From an uncultured Anaerotruncus sp. (lineage in GTDB: Bacteria; Bacillota; Clostridia; Oscillospirales; Ruminococcaceae): a stretch of 14,171 bases of DNA. How positions within the stretch are numbered: the first letter of the stretch is position 1; each line of letters starts with the position of its first letter. The notes under the pieces are model-generated. The model made no database searches. It saw only the letters and a list, made by a program, of their open reading frames with translations, and was not told where the DNA came from. Location: contig NZ_CABUCJ010000063.1 in assembly GCF_902490045.1 (NCBI RefSeq), positions 1 to 14,171 of the forward strand, given 5' to 3'. Below, one piece after another: positions 6,861 through 13,939 of the stretch. Position numbers and translations under genes: made by a program.

Positions 6861-8173
6861 AGACGCTCTACCTCGAATGCCAGATGGGCGCGGCGGGCGA
6901 CATGCTGATGGCCGCGCTTCTCGAGCTGCTGCCCGACCCCGCGCCCTTCCTCGCCCGGATGAACGCGCTGGGCATCCCCGGCGTGGAGATCACAAGCGAA
7001 CCCATGCAGAAGTGCGGCGTCACCGGCACCCATATCCGCGTGAAGGTGCACGGCGAGGAGGAACACAGTGAGGACGTCGGCGCCCACTCCCACGCGCAGG
7101 AGGCGCCGCACCTCCATGAGCACGGCCGCGGACACCATCACGAACACGCTCACGGCGGGGAGACGCCGCACACACACGAGCACAAAGACGGCGCGGGGCA
7201 CTGCCATCCGCATGAACACCGCCATTACAGCCTTTCCGACATCCGCGCGCTGATCGAAGGGTTCGACCTGCCCGCCGAGGTCCGGTCGGACGCGCTCGCC
7301 GTCTACCGCCTCATCGCCGAGGCGGAGTCCCACGCGCACGGCGTACCGGTCGAAGAGGTGCACTTTCACGAGGTCGGCTCGATGGACGCGGTCGCGGACA
7401 TCGTCGGCTGCTGCCTGCTCTTCCGCCTGATCGGCGCGGACCGCGTCGCCGCCTCCCCCGTCCACGTCGGAAGCGGCTTCGTGCGCTGCGCGCACGGGGT
7501 CCTGCCCGTGCCCGCGCCCGCCACCGCCCACCTCCTGCGCGGCGTGCCCGCTTACGGCGGGGAAATCCGCGGGGAGCTCTGCACCCCAACCGGAGCCGCG
7601 CTGCTCCGGCACTTTGCCTCTTCCTTTGGCCCGATGCCCGTCATGGCCGCGGAAAAGATCGGTTACGGCATGGGCAGCAAGGAATTTGAGCGCGCCAACT
7701 GCCTGCGCGCCTTCCTCGGCGAGGAGGACGGCGGGATGGACGAAATCTGCGAGCTTCGCTGCAACCTCGACGACATGACCCCCGAGGCGGTCGGCGCGGC
7801 GGTCGACCCGCTCTTTTCGGCGGGCGCGCTCGACGTCTTCCTGACCCCCATCCAGATGAAAAAGAACCGGCCGGGCGTAATGCTCACCTGCCTTGCCCGC
7901 CCCGCGCAGAAACAGGCGGTGATCGAGGCGATGCTCCTGCACACCTCGACCCTCGGCGTGCGGGAGAGCGCCTGCCGCCGCACGGTGCTGCGGTCCTCCC
8001 TTTCGACCGTGGACACCCCCTACGGCCCCATCCGCGTCAAGCGGAGCAGCGGCCACGGGGTCGCCAAGGAGAAGCCGGAGTATGCAGACGTGCTCGCCGC
8101 CGCAAAGGCGCACGGCGTCCCGTTTGAAACGGTCTGGCGGCATGCCGTTGCCGCCTGCGGATCCGAAGCGTGA
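6857..8173 (+). CDS. larC: Nickel insertion protein LarC (CTP-dependent nickel-pincer cyclometallase), unbroken ORF with histidine-rich insert
   Basis: LarC inserts nickel into the dithiolated nucleotide, forming the Ni-C and Ni-S bonds of the NPN cofactor in a CTP-dependent reaction. The 438-residue protein opens with LYLECQMGAAGDMLMAALLELL, includes EEVHFHEVGSMDAVADIVG (about 167-185), and has the C-terminal LarC2-type domain from about CNLDDMTPEAVG onward with TPIQMKKNRPGVML and KRSSGHG. In Lactiplantibacillus plantarum the N- and C-terminal parts are joined by programmed ribosomal frameshifting; here one frame is continuous and no shift is needed. Residues 65-123 carry 20 histidines, a likely nickel storage or chaperone segment. 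The ATG overlaps larB's stop (ATGA), with GGAGG upstream. It is the last gene before a strong terminator. Confidence 0.95.
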   Translation: MKTLYLECQMGAAGDMLMAALLELLPDPAPFLARMNALGIPGVEITSEPMQKCGVTGTHIRVKVHGEEEHSEDVGAHSHAQEAPHLHEHGRGHHHEHAHGGETPHTHEHKDGAGHCHPHEHRHYSLSDIRALIEGFDLPAEVRSDALAVYRLIAEAESHAHGVPVEEVHFHEVGSMDAVADIVGCCLLFRLIGADRVAASPVHVGSGFVRCAHGVLPVPAPATAHLLRGVPAYGGEIRGELCTPTGAALLRHFASSFGPMPVMAAEKIGYGMGSKEFERANCLRAFLGEEDGGMDEICELRCNLDDMTPEAVGAAVDPLFSAGALDVFLTPIQMKKNRPGVMLTCLARPAQKQAVIEAMLLHTSTLGVRESACRRTVLRSSLSTVDTPYGPIRVKRSSGHGVAKEKPEYADVLAAAKAHGVPFETVWRHAVAACGSEA

Positions 8174-8182
8174 AAAAGGAAG

Positions 8183-8220
8183 AACGCCCGCCGGCCACTC
8201 TGGTGGCCGGCGGGCGTTTT
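8183..8220. terminator. Bidirectional intrinsic terminator between convergent larC and leuD
   Basis: A perfect 14-bp GC stem, arms 8185-8198 (CGCCCGCCGGCCAC) and 8203-8216 with loop TCTG, is followed by TTTT on the plus strand and, on the minus strand, by TTCTTCCTTTTT. It sits between the larC stop (8173) and the leuD stop (8222), so it can end both convergent operons. Confidence 0.92.
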
Positions 8221-8221
8221 G

Positions 8222-8716
8222 TCATTTTCCCATCCTGCGGCGGATGGAATTTAAAAGGCCGTCCGCGTCGATGATCTCCTTGATGAACGCGGGGAAGGGC
8301 GCGGCGGTATAGCGTTCATTCCGCGTGAGGTTTTGGATGACGCCCGTATCGAAGTCGATCTCGACGCGGTCGCCGTTTTGGATCGCGTCGCTCGCCTGCT
8401 CGCACTCGAGGATCGGCAGGCCGATGTTGATCGCGTTGCGGTAGAAGATGCGCGCAAATGTCTTGGCGATCACGCAGGAGACGCCGTTTTCTTTGATGAC
8501 CATCGGCGCGTGCTCACGGGAGGAGCCGCAGCCGAAGTTCCAGCCGCCGACGATCACGTCGCCCGGCCGCGCCTTTTTGACGAAATCCGCGTCGATGTCC
8601 TCCATGCAGTGGGTGGCGAGCTCCTTCCGGTCGGAGATGTTGAGGCAGCGCGCGGGGATGATGACGTCGGTGTCGATGTTGTCCCCATATTTATGGACGG
8701 TTCCGGTAGCTTTCAT
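8222..8716 (-). CDS. leuD: 3-isopropylmalate dehydratase small subunit
   Basis: Small (swivel-domain) subunit of isopropylmalate isomerase, which pairs with LeuC to convert 2-isopropylmalate to 3-isopropylmalate in leucine biosynthesis. At 164 residues it matches the short form common in Clostridia and archaea rather than the roughly 200-residue enterobacterial type. The start MKATGTVHKYGDNIDTDVIIP and the substrate-binding motif NFGCGSSREHAP (60-71) are diagnostic. The ATG has a GGGAGG site about 9 nt upstream and lies 15 nt after the leuC stop. It is the last gene of the leuA-leuC-leuD operon, ending just before the shared terminator. A homoaconitase or methylmalate isomerase small subunit has the same fold, but the leuA/T-box context favours LeuD. 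Confidence 0.94.
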   Translation of the reverse strand: MKATGTVHKYGDNIDTDVIIPARCLNISDRKELATHCMEDIDADFVKKARPGDVIVGGWNFGCGSSREHAPMVIKENGVSCVIAKTFARIFYRNAINIGLPILECEQASDAIQNGDRVEIDFDTGVIQNLTRNERYTAAPFPAFIKEIIDADGLLNSIRRRMGK

Positions 8717-8731
8717 TGGTTGGTTCCTCCC

Positions 8732-9991
8732 TTACAGGCTGTCGGGGCCGGCAATCCTCCCGGCCACGGCGCTGGCCGCCGCGACGGCGGGCGATGCGAG
8801 GTAGACCTCGCTCTTCACATGGCCCATGCGGCCGACGAAGTTGCGGTTGGTCGTCGCGACGCACCGCTCCCCCTCCGCGAGGATGCCCATATACCCGCCG
8901 AGGCAGGGGCCGCAGGTCGGCGTCGAGACGGCGCAGCCCGCCTCGATGAAGTCGGAGAGGTATCCGGCCTCCATCGCCTCTTTATAAATCTGCTGGGTCC
9001 CGGGAATGACGATGCAGCGCACCCCGTCCGCCACCTTCCTGCCGCGCAGGATTTCGGCGGCGGCGGCCAGGTCGCTCATGCGGCCGTTGGTGCAGGAGCC
9101 GATGACCACCTGGTCGATTTTCACGTCCCCGACTTCGTCGATCGTCCGGGTGTTCTCCGGCAGGTGCGGGAAGGAGACGGTCGGTTTGATCGCGGAGAGG
9201 TCAATCTCGTAGACCGCGTCATAGGCCGCGTCCGGGTCGGGCGCGTAGATTTCAAAGGGACGGTCCACGCGGCCCTTTTCATAGGCGAGCGTCACCTCGT
9301 CCACCTCGAAGATGCCGTTTTTCGCGCCCGCCTCGATCGCCATGTTCGCGATCGTCAGCCGGTCGTCCATCGAGAGGTTCTTCAGCCCCTCGCCGCCGAA
9401 CTCCATCGATTTATAAAGCGCACCGTCCACGCCGATCATCCCGATGATGTGCAGGATGACGTCCTTGCCGCTCACCCATCTGCCCGGCCTGCCGGTCAGG
9501 TTGAAACGGATGGCGGCGGGCACCTTGAACCAGCACTTGCCGGTGGCCATCGCGGCGGCCATATCGGTCGAGCCGAAGCCGGTCGAAAAAGCCCCGAGCG
9601 CGCCGTATGTACAGGTGTGGCTGTCCGCGCCGACGACCAGTTCGCCCGGCGCGACGATCCCCTGCTCGGGCAGCAGCGCGTGTTCGATGCCCATGCGCCC
9701 CACGTCGAAGAAGTTCCGGATGCCGTATTTCCCGGCGAACTCCCGGCAGCGCTTGGAGAGCTGCGCCGCCTTAATGTCCTTGTTGGGCACAAAGTGGTCG
9801 AGCACGATCGAGATGCCCGTCTTGCTGAAGACGCCGTCGAAGCCGTACTTCTCGAATTCGTCGATCGCGACCGGCGTGGTGATGTCGTTGCCGAGCACCA
9901 TATCGACGTCCGCGTTGATCAGCTGGCCCGGCACGACGGAGTCAAGGCCCGCTTTTTGGGCCAGGATCTTCTGGCTCATCGTCATTCCCAT
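8732..9991 (-). CDS. leuC: 3-isopropylmalate dehydratase large subunit
   Basis: Large, iron-sulfur-containing subunit of isopropylmalate isomerase, working with LeuD in the cytoplasm. The 419-residue length fits the short LeuC class found with short LeuD. The N-terminus MGMTMSQKILAQKAG is typical. The three [4Fe-4S] ligand cysteines are present: C300 (IGSCTNGR), C360 and C363 (PTCGPCLGG). The GADSHTCTYGALGAFSTG block (about 121-138) and the final KSEVYLASPAVAAASAV are conserved in the aconitase superfamily. The start at 9991 has a GGGGA site 6-7 nt upstream. It lies 46 nt after leuA, with no terminator between, so it is part of the T-box-controlled operon. Confidence 0.95.
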   Translation of the reverse strand: MGMTMSQKILAQKAGLDSVVPGQLINADVDMVLGNDITTPVAIDEFEKYGFDGVFSKTGISIVLDHFVPNKDIKAAQLSKRCREFAGKYGIRNFFDVGRMGIEHALLPEQGIVAPGELVVGADSHTCTYGALGAFSTGFGSTDMAAAMATGKCWFKVPAAIRFNLTGRPGRWVSGKDVILHIIGMIGVDGALYKSMEFGGEGLKNLSMDDRLTIANMAIEAGAKNGIFEVDEVTLAYEKGRVDRPFEIYAPDPDAAYDAVYEIDLSAIKPTVSFPHLPENTRTIDEVGDVKIDQVVIGSCTNGRMSDLAAAAEILRGRKVADGVRCIVIPGTQQIYKEAMEAGYLSDFIEAGCAVSTPTCGPCLGGYMGILAEGERCVATTNRNFVGRMGHVKSEVYLASPAVAAASAVAGRIAGPDSL

Positions 9992-10037
9992 GTCAATTCC
10001 CCATTTCCATCAGAGTATGTCCCGTATTCCGCACCCA

Positions 10038-11567
10038 TTATATCATGGCCTTCTCTTCCATCGCAATCGCCTTATTGATCGCATTGATGTAGGCGCGGAT
10101 GGAGGATTCGAGGATATCGGGGCTCAGGCCGCGCCCGGTGACCGTATGGCCGTTACAGCTGATCTTGCAGATCGCCTCGCCAAGCGCGTCCTCGCCCTCG
10201 GTGACCGCCTGCATCGTCCAGTTTTCCAGTTTGGTGTCCATCTTGACGATGCGATCGATCGCGTTGAAGGCCGCGTCGATCGGGCCCTCGCCGCGCGCTA
10301 CATGCTCCTTCTCCTCCCCGTCGTCCCGCACGAGCCGTACGACCGCCGTCGCGGAGATGACGGTGCCCGAGTTGACGACGAAGCTCCTGAGGCTGTAGGT
10401 CTCCTTGACGTCGGAGATCGCCGCGTCGCCGACGAGCGCCTCGATATCGCGGTCGGTGATCTCCTTCTTGCGGTCGGCCAGCGCCTTGAACCGCTCGAAC
10501 GCCTCGGCGATGTCCTCGTCGGACATCCGGTAGCCCAGCTCGGCGATCCGGTCGGCGAACGCGTGCTTGCCCGAATGCTTGCCGAGCACCATCTTGTTCT
10601 GGTAGACGCCCACGTCGTCGGGACTCATGATCTCGTAGGTGGTGCGCTCGGCGAGCACGCCGTGCTGGTGGATACCGCTCTCGTGCGCGAAGGCGTTCGC
10701 GCCGACGATCGGTTTGTTGGGCGAGACCCCCACGCCGGTGATCGTGGAGAGCAGCTTGCTCGTGCGGTAGATCTGGCGGGTGTTGACGCCCGTCGTGCAG
10801 CCGTAGAAATCCCCGCGGGTTTTGAGCGCCATGACGATCTCGTCCATCGCGGCGTTGCCCGCACGTTCGCCGATGCCGTTGACGGTGCATTCAACCTGCG
10901 TCGCGCCCGCCCGGATGCTCTCCAGCGTATTCGCGACCCCCATGCCGAGGTCGTTGTGGTTGTGCACCGAGATGTCCACGGCGGGATTCTGGAGGTGCGC
11001 CTTCACGTAGGAGACGAGGTCATGCATCTCATTCGGGGTGCTGTAGCCGACCGTGTCGGGGATGTTGATCCCATCTGCTCCCGCAGAGAGCGCCGTTTCG
11101 AACACCTTTACGAGGAAGTCGCGGTCGCTGCGGGAGGCGTCCTCGGCCGAAAACTCGACGTCCGGGCAGAGGCTGCGCGCGAACCGGACCATCTCGGCGA
11201 CGCGGGCGACGACCTCGTCGGGGGTCATCTTGAGCTTGTATTTCATGTGGATGTCGCTCGTCGCCAGAAAGATGTGGATGCGCGGATGCGCGGCGTGCCT
11301 GACCGCGTCCCACGCGCGCTGGATGTCCCCTTCGACGCAGCGCGCGAGCCCCGCGACGGTGGAATTCTTAATGATTTTGGCGATCGCCTCGACCGCCCGG
11401 AAGTCGTCGGGCGACGAAACAGGGAAGCCCGCCTCGATGACGTCCACGCCCAGCCGTTCGAGCTGGCGCGCCATCTCCAGCTTCTCGTTGAAGTTCATGC
11501 TGCACCCCGGGGACTGCTCCCCGTCCCGCAGGGTGGTGTCGAAAATCTTGATCTTTCTTGTGCTCAT
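10038..11567 (-). CDS. leuA: 2-isopropylmalate synthase
   Basis: Catalyses the first committed step of leucine biosynthesis, condensing acetyl-CoA with 2-ketoisovalerate. The 509-residue protein has the HMGL-like TIM barrel with DTTLRDGEQ (10-18), metal-binding HNHND (202-206) and CTVNGIGERAGNAAMDE, followed by the linker with HESGIHQHG and a full C-terminal LeuA regulatory domain, so leucine feedback inhibition is expected. Citramalate and homocitrate synthases are related, but the complete long form and the neighbouring leuC and leuD favour LeuA. The ATG at 11565-11567 has an AAAGGGG site 8 nt upstream. Expression is controlled by the leucine T-box leader before it. No leuB gene is present in the window. 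Confidence 0.95.
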   Translation of the reverse strand: MSTRKIKIFDTTLRDGEQSPGCSMNFNEKLEMARQLERLGVDVIEAGFPVSSPDDFRAVEAIAKIIKNSTVAGLARCVEGDIQRAWDAVRHAAHPRIHIFLATSDIHMKYKLKMTPDEVVARVAEMVRFARSLCPDVEFSAEDASRSDRDFLVKVFETALSAGADGINIPDTVGYSTPNEMHDLVSYVKAHLQNPAVDISVHNHNDLGMGVANTLESIRAGATQVECTVNGIGERAGNAAMDEIVMALKTRGDFYGCTTGVNTRQIYRTSKLLSTITGVGVSPNKPIVGANAFAHESGIHQHGVLAERTTYEIMSPDDVGVYQNKMVLGKHSGKHAFADRIAELGYRMSDEDIAEAFERFKALADRKKEITDRDIEALVGDAAISDVKETYSLRSFVVNSGTVISATAVVRLVRDDGEEKEHVARGEGPIDAAFNAIDRIVKMDTKLENWTMQAVTEGEDALGEAICKISCNGHTVTGRGLSPDILESSIRAYINAINKAIAMEEKAMI

Positions 11568-11627
11568 GGTGATTGCCCCTTTCCCGTAATCAGATTTCGA
11601 GAAACGTCAGCGCGGATCGCGGAGAAA

Positions 11628-11912
11628 ACAAAAAAACCTTCGCCTCTCCAAAAAGAGACGAAGGTTTTGAAAAACTTCCGTGGTACCACTCTCATTGACT
11701 GCCATGGGCAGCCCGCTCAACCGCATCCAACAATGCGCTCCCCATCTAACGGCGGGGTTCCGTCCGGTTCTAATCGCAAATGAAGCTTTCGACCGGCAGC
11801 TCGGGGGCGAGTTATTCACATTCGCGGTACCGCCTCGCACCGGCCGGCGGCTCTCTGTAAACGCGCGGGATGTGTTTTGTTCCCCGTCAACGCCTTTGAC
11901 GTATTCATCTTG
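11628..11912 (-). ncRNA. Leucine T-box leader of leuACD (CUC specifier) with terminator
   Basis: A tRNA-sensing riboswitch: uncharged tRNA-Leu stabilises the antiterminator and lets transcription reach leuA. On the minus strand, the stem I AGAGA motif lies at 11856-11851. The specifier loop reads GAATAA-CTC-GCC, with the CTC leucine codon at 11811-11809, followed by the CCCGAGC closing arm. The T-box sequence GAGTGGTACCACGG is at about 11691-11678; its TGGT would pair with the tRNA acceptor end NCCA and implies discriminator base A. The terminator arms are 11666-11654 and 11647-11635 (a 13-bp stem with one G-U pair), followed by a long T run to about 11628. Confidence 0.92.
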
Positions 11913-11918
11913 TTAGAC

Positions 11919-11947
11919 ATGATAACGCGCGAGGCCGCGTTTGTCAA
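11919..11947 (-). promoter_or_regulatory. Sigma-A-type promoter for the leuACD operon
   Basis: On the minus strand TTGACA (11947-11942), a 17-nt spacer and TATCAT (11924-11919) precede the T-box leader, giving a start near 11912. It begins about 20 nt after the stop of the ECF S-component gene. Confidence 0.82.
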
Positions 11948-11968
11948 GACGTAAATTTCCAAAAAATT

Positions 11969-12598
11969 TCACCGCATCCGCCGGAGCACGGTGGACAGGG
12001 GCTTGCCAAGCGCGACGGTCAGCACCGCGGCAACCGCCGCCTCAAGCACGCCGTTGAGCCCGATGACGCCCATGATCACGCCGAGCAGCGCGGTCCGCGC
12101 GATCCCCTTGGCGGCTGCATAGCTCGGGCCGAAAAAGAGGTAGATGCCGCCCATCACAAGTCCGGTATTGGTGATTGCCCCGACGATTCCCGCGCCGAGG
12201 AACGCGGCTGTGTCCCCTTTGAAGGCCCGCCGAAGCAGGCGGAAGACCCACGCGGAAAAGACGCCGATCAGCACCCGGGGCAGGATCGCGATGACGAGGC
12301 TCCACAGGTTCCCGCTGTATTCGGGGGTGAGCGAATAGAAGGGCGTGAACACAAAGGAGGTGATCGTCGGCTGGAAGGTGTTGGTGATCACGCTGAGCAT
12401 CCCGAACACGCCGCCCAGGATGCCTCCCGCGAGCGGCCCCATCAGCACGCCGCCGAGGATGACCGGGATGTGCAGGGTCGTCGCCTTGGTCACGCCGAGC
12501 GGAATGAACCCGAGCGGCGTGAGGGTCAGCACGATCTCCATTGCGGCCAGCAGCCCCAGCATCGAGAGATATTTCGTGCGGGAAAGGGATTCCTTCAT
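11969..12598 (-). CDS. ECF transporter S component (PF12822-type; vitamin substrate unassigned, pantothenate possible)
   Basis: Integral membrane substrate-capture subunit of an energy-coupling-factor vitamin importer, which would share a general EcfA-EcfA'-EcfT module encoded elsewhere. The 209-residue protein is very hydrophobic, with about five to six predicted helices. The conserved stretch TPLGFIPLGVTKATTLHIPV near residues 27-46, then GVLMGPLAGGILGGVFGM and the later NTGLVMGGIYLFFG, place it in the ECF_trnsprt family. Such proteins in Firmicutes are often proposed pantothenate (PanT-like) or riboflavin/folate carriers; the sequence alone does not fix the substrate. The ATG has a GGGAGG site 7 nt upstream and lies 26 nt after the tyrS stop without a terminator, so it is probably cotranscribed with tyrS. 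No clear terminator follows it. Confidence 0.85.
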   Translation of the reverse strand: MKESLSRTKYLSMLGLLAAMEIVLTLTPLGFIPLGVTKATTLHIPVILGGVLMGPLAGGILGGVFGMLSVITNTFQPTITSFVFTPFYSLTPEYSGNLWSLVIAILPRVLIGVFSAWVFRLLRRAFKGDTAAFLGAGIVGAITNTGLVMGGIYLFFGPSYAAAKGIARTALLGVIMGVIGLNGVLEAAVAAVLTVALGKPLSTVLRRMR

Positions 12599-12624
12599 CT
12601 CGCCGCCTCCCAGCGCGCCGGGGC

Positions 12625-13851
12625 TCAGCCCAGCAGGACCTTGTGGTAGATTTTTTTGCCCTTTTTGAGGATCACATGGCCTTTCTCAAAGGCATCCGTA
12701 CCAACTTCCGCCGTAAAGTCTCCAACCTTTTCATCATCTACGGACACGCCGCCCTGCTGGATGAGGCGCTTTGCCTCCCCCTTGGAGGGCGCGAGCCCGG
12801 ATTTGACGAGCAGATCCGCCACCGAAATCTTCCCGCCGGCAAAATCCGCGGCCGAAAGGGTGGTCGTGGGCATGTCGTCGCTCTGGCTGCCCGCACCGAA
12901 GAGGGCGCGTGCGGCGGCCAGCGCCTTGTCGGCCTCCTGCTGGCCGTGCACCATCCTGGTCAGTTCAAAGGCGAGCGTCTCCTTGGCCTGGTTGAGCTGG
13001 CTGCCCTCCCATTTTTCCATCGCCTCGATCTCCTCAATCGGCAGGAAGGTGAGCAGCTTGAGGCAGTTGACGACGTCGGCGTCCGCGACGTTGCGCCAGT
13101 ACTGGAAAAACTCGTAGGGGGAGGTCTTCTCCGGGTCGAGCCAGACGGCGCCGTTCTCCGTCTTGCCCATCTTCTTGCCCTCCTTGGTGGTGAGCAGCGT
13201 GAAGGTCATGCCGTAGACCTCGTCGCCCGTGACGCGGCGGGTCAGGTCGATGCCGCCGAGGATATTCGCCCACTGGTCGTTGCCGCCCAGCTCCATCATG
13301 CAGCCGTAGTCGCGGTGCAGCTTTAAAAAGTCATAGCTCTGCATGATCATATAGTTGAATTCGAGGAAGGAGAGCCCGCGCTCCAGGCGGGTCTTGACGC
13401 TGTCCATCGTGAGCATCTGGTTGACCGAGAAATAGACGCCCACGTCGCGGAGCAGCTCTATGTAGTTGAGCTTGCAGAGCCAGTCGCCGTTGCGGAGCAT
13501 GAGCGCCCGATCGTCGGAAAAGTCGATGAACTTCTCCATCTGGCGCTTGAAGCACTCGGCGTTATAGTTGATCGCATCCGGCGTGAGCATTTTGCGCATG
13601 TCGGTGCGCCCGGTCGGGTCCCCGATGAGGGTGGTTCCCGTGCCGAGCAGCGCGATCGGGCGGTGTCCCGCGAGCTGGAGGCGGCGCATTACAACCAACT
13701 GAAGAAAGTGGCCGACATGGAGGCTGTCCGCAGTCGCGTCGAACCCGATATAGAAGGTGACCTTCTCGTTATTCAGAAGCTCCTCGATCTTTTCCGGGTG
13801 GGTCATCTGCGCGATCAGGCCGCGTCGGGTTAATTCTTCAAATACTGTCAT
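12625..13851 (-). CDS. tyrS: Tyrosyl-tRNA synthetase
   Basis: Charges tRNA-Tyr with tyrosine. The 408-residue class I synthetase shows the tyrosine-binding YIGFDAT (34-40), the HIGH-equivalent HVGHF (45-49), LIGDPTGRTDMR (about 75-86), the GGNDQWANI motif (189-197), the KMSKS-equivalent KMGKT (227-231) and a C-terminal S4 RNA-binding domain (KSGLAPSKGEAKRLIQQGG). The frame is open to 13887, but the ATG at 13849-13851 is preferred: AAGGGG lies about 8 nt upstream and the protein then begins MTVFEELTRRGL as in the family. Unlike many Firmicute tyrS genes, there is no T-box here, because the leader from the predicted promoter is only about 50 nt. An ECF S-component gene follows. Confidence 0.96.
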   Translation of the reverse strand: MTVFEELTRRGLIAQMTHPEKIEELLNNEKVTFYIGFDATADSLHVGHFLQLVVMRRLQLAGHRPIALLGTGTTLIGDPTGRTDMRKMLTPDAINYNAECFKRQMEKFIDFSDDRALMLRNGDWLCKLNYIELLRDVGVYFSVNQMLTMDSVKTRLERGLSFLEFNYMIMQSYDFLKLHRDYGCMMELGGNDQWANILGGIDLTRRVTGDEVYGMTFTLLTTKEGKKMGKTENGAVWLDPEKTSPYEFFQYWRNVADADVVNCLKLLTFLPIEEIEAMEKWEGSQLNQAKETLAFELTRMVHGQQEADKALAAARALFGAGSQSDDMPTTTLSAADFAGGKISVADLLVKSGLAPSKGEAKRLIQQGGVSVDDEKVGDFTAEVGTDAFEKGHVILKKGKKIYHKVLLG

Positions 13852-13907
13852 CGATCTTTCCCCTTGTTTTAATTTCTTTATTACCATCCGCTGGGCGGAT
13901 TTTTACC

Positions 13908-13936
13908 AGTATAGCATGCAAAAGCACAAAGCACAA
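13908..13936 (-). promoter_or_regulatory. Extended -10 promoter for tyrS
   Basis: On the minus strand TGCTATACT gives a TG-extended -10 (hexamer 13913-13908), 17 nt downstream of a weak -35 TTGTGC (13936-13931). The -35 box begins 3 nt after the recN stop, so tyrS can be expressed independently. The short leader to the tyrS ATG shows no strong structure. Confidence 0.7.
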
Positions 13937-13939
13937 CCC

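Noticed and set aside
7080..7225. Repetitive-looking CAC/CAT-rich tract as a DNA repeat or CRISPR-like array
   Set aside because: It has no regular unit or spacer and lies in frame within larC, encoding the histidine-rich segment.
9444..11783. Very long plus-strand open frame (779 codons) opposite leuC and leuA, with similar long frames opposite other genes (861-2084, 8333-10078)
   Set aside because: These are antisense shadows of GC-rich coding sequence. Their translations are Arg/Asp/Val/His-rich with no family motifs, while the opposite strand encodes complete conserved enzymes.
13852..13930. Possible T-box leader for tyrS
   Set aside because: The leader from the predicted promoter is only about 50 nt and contains no T-box sequence, AGAGA motif or terminator.
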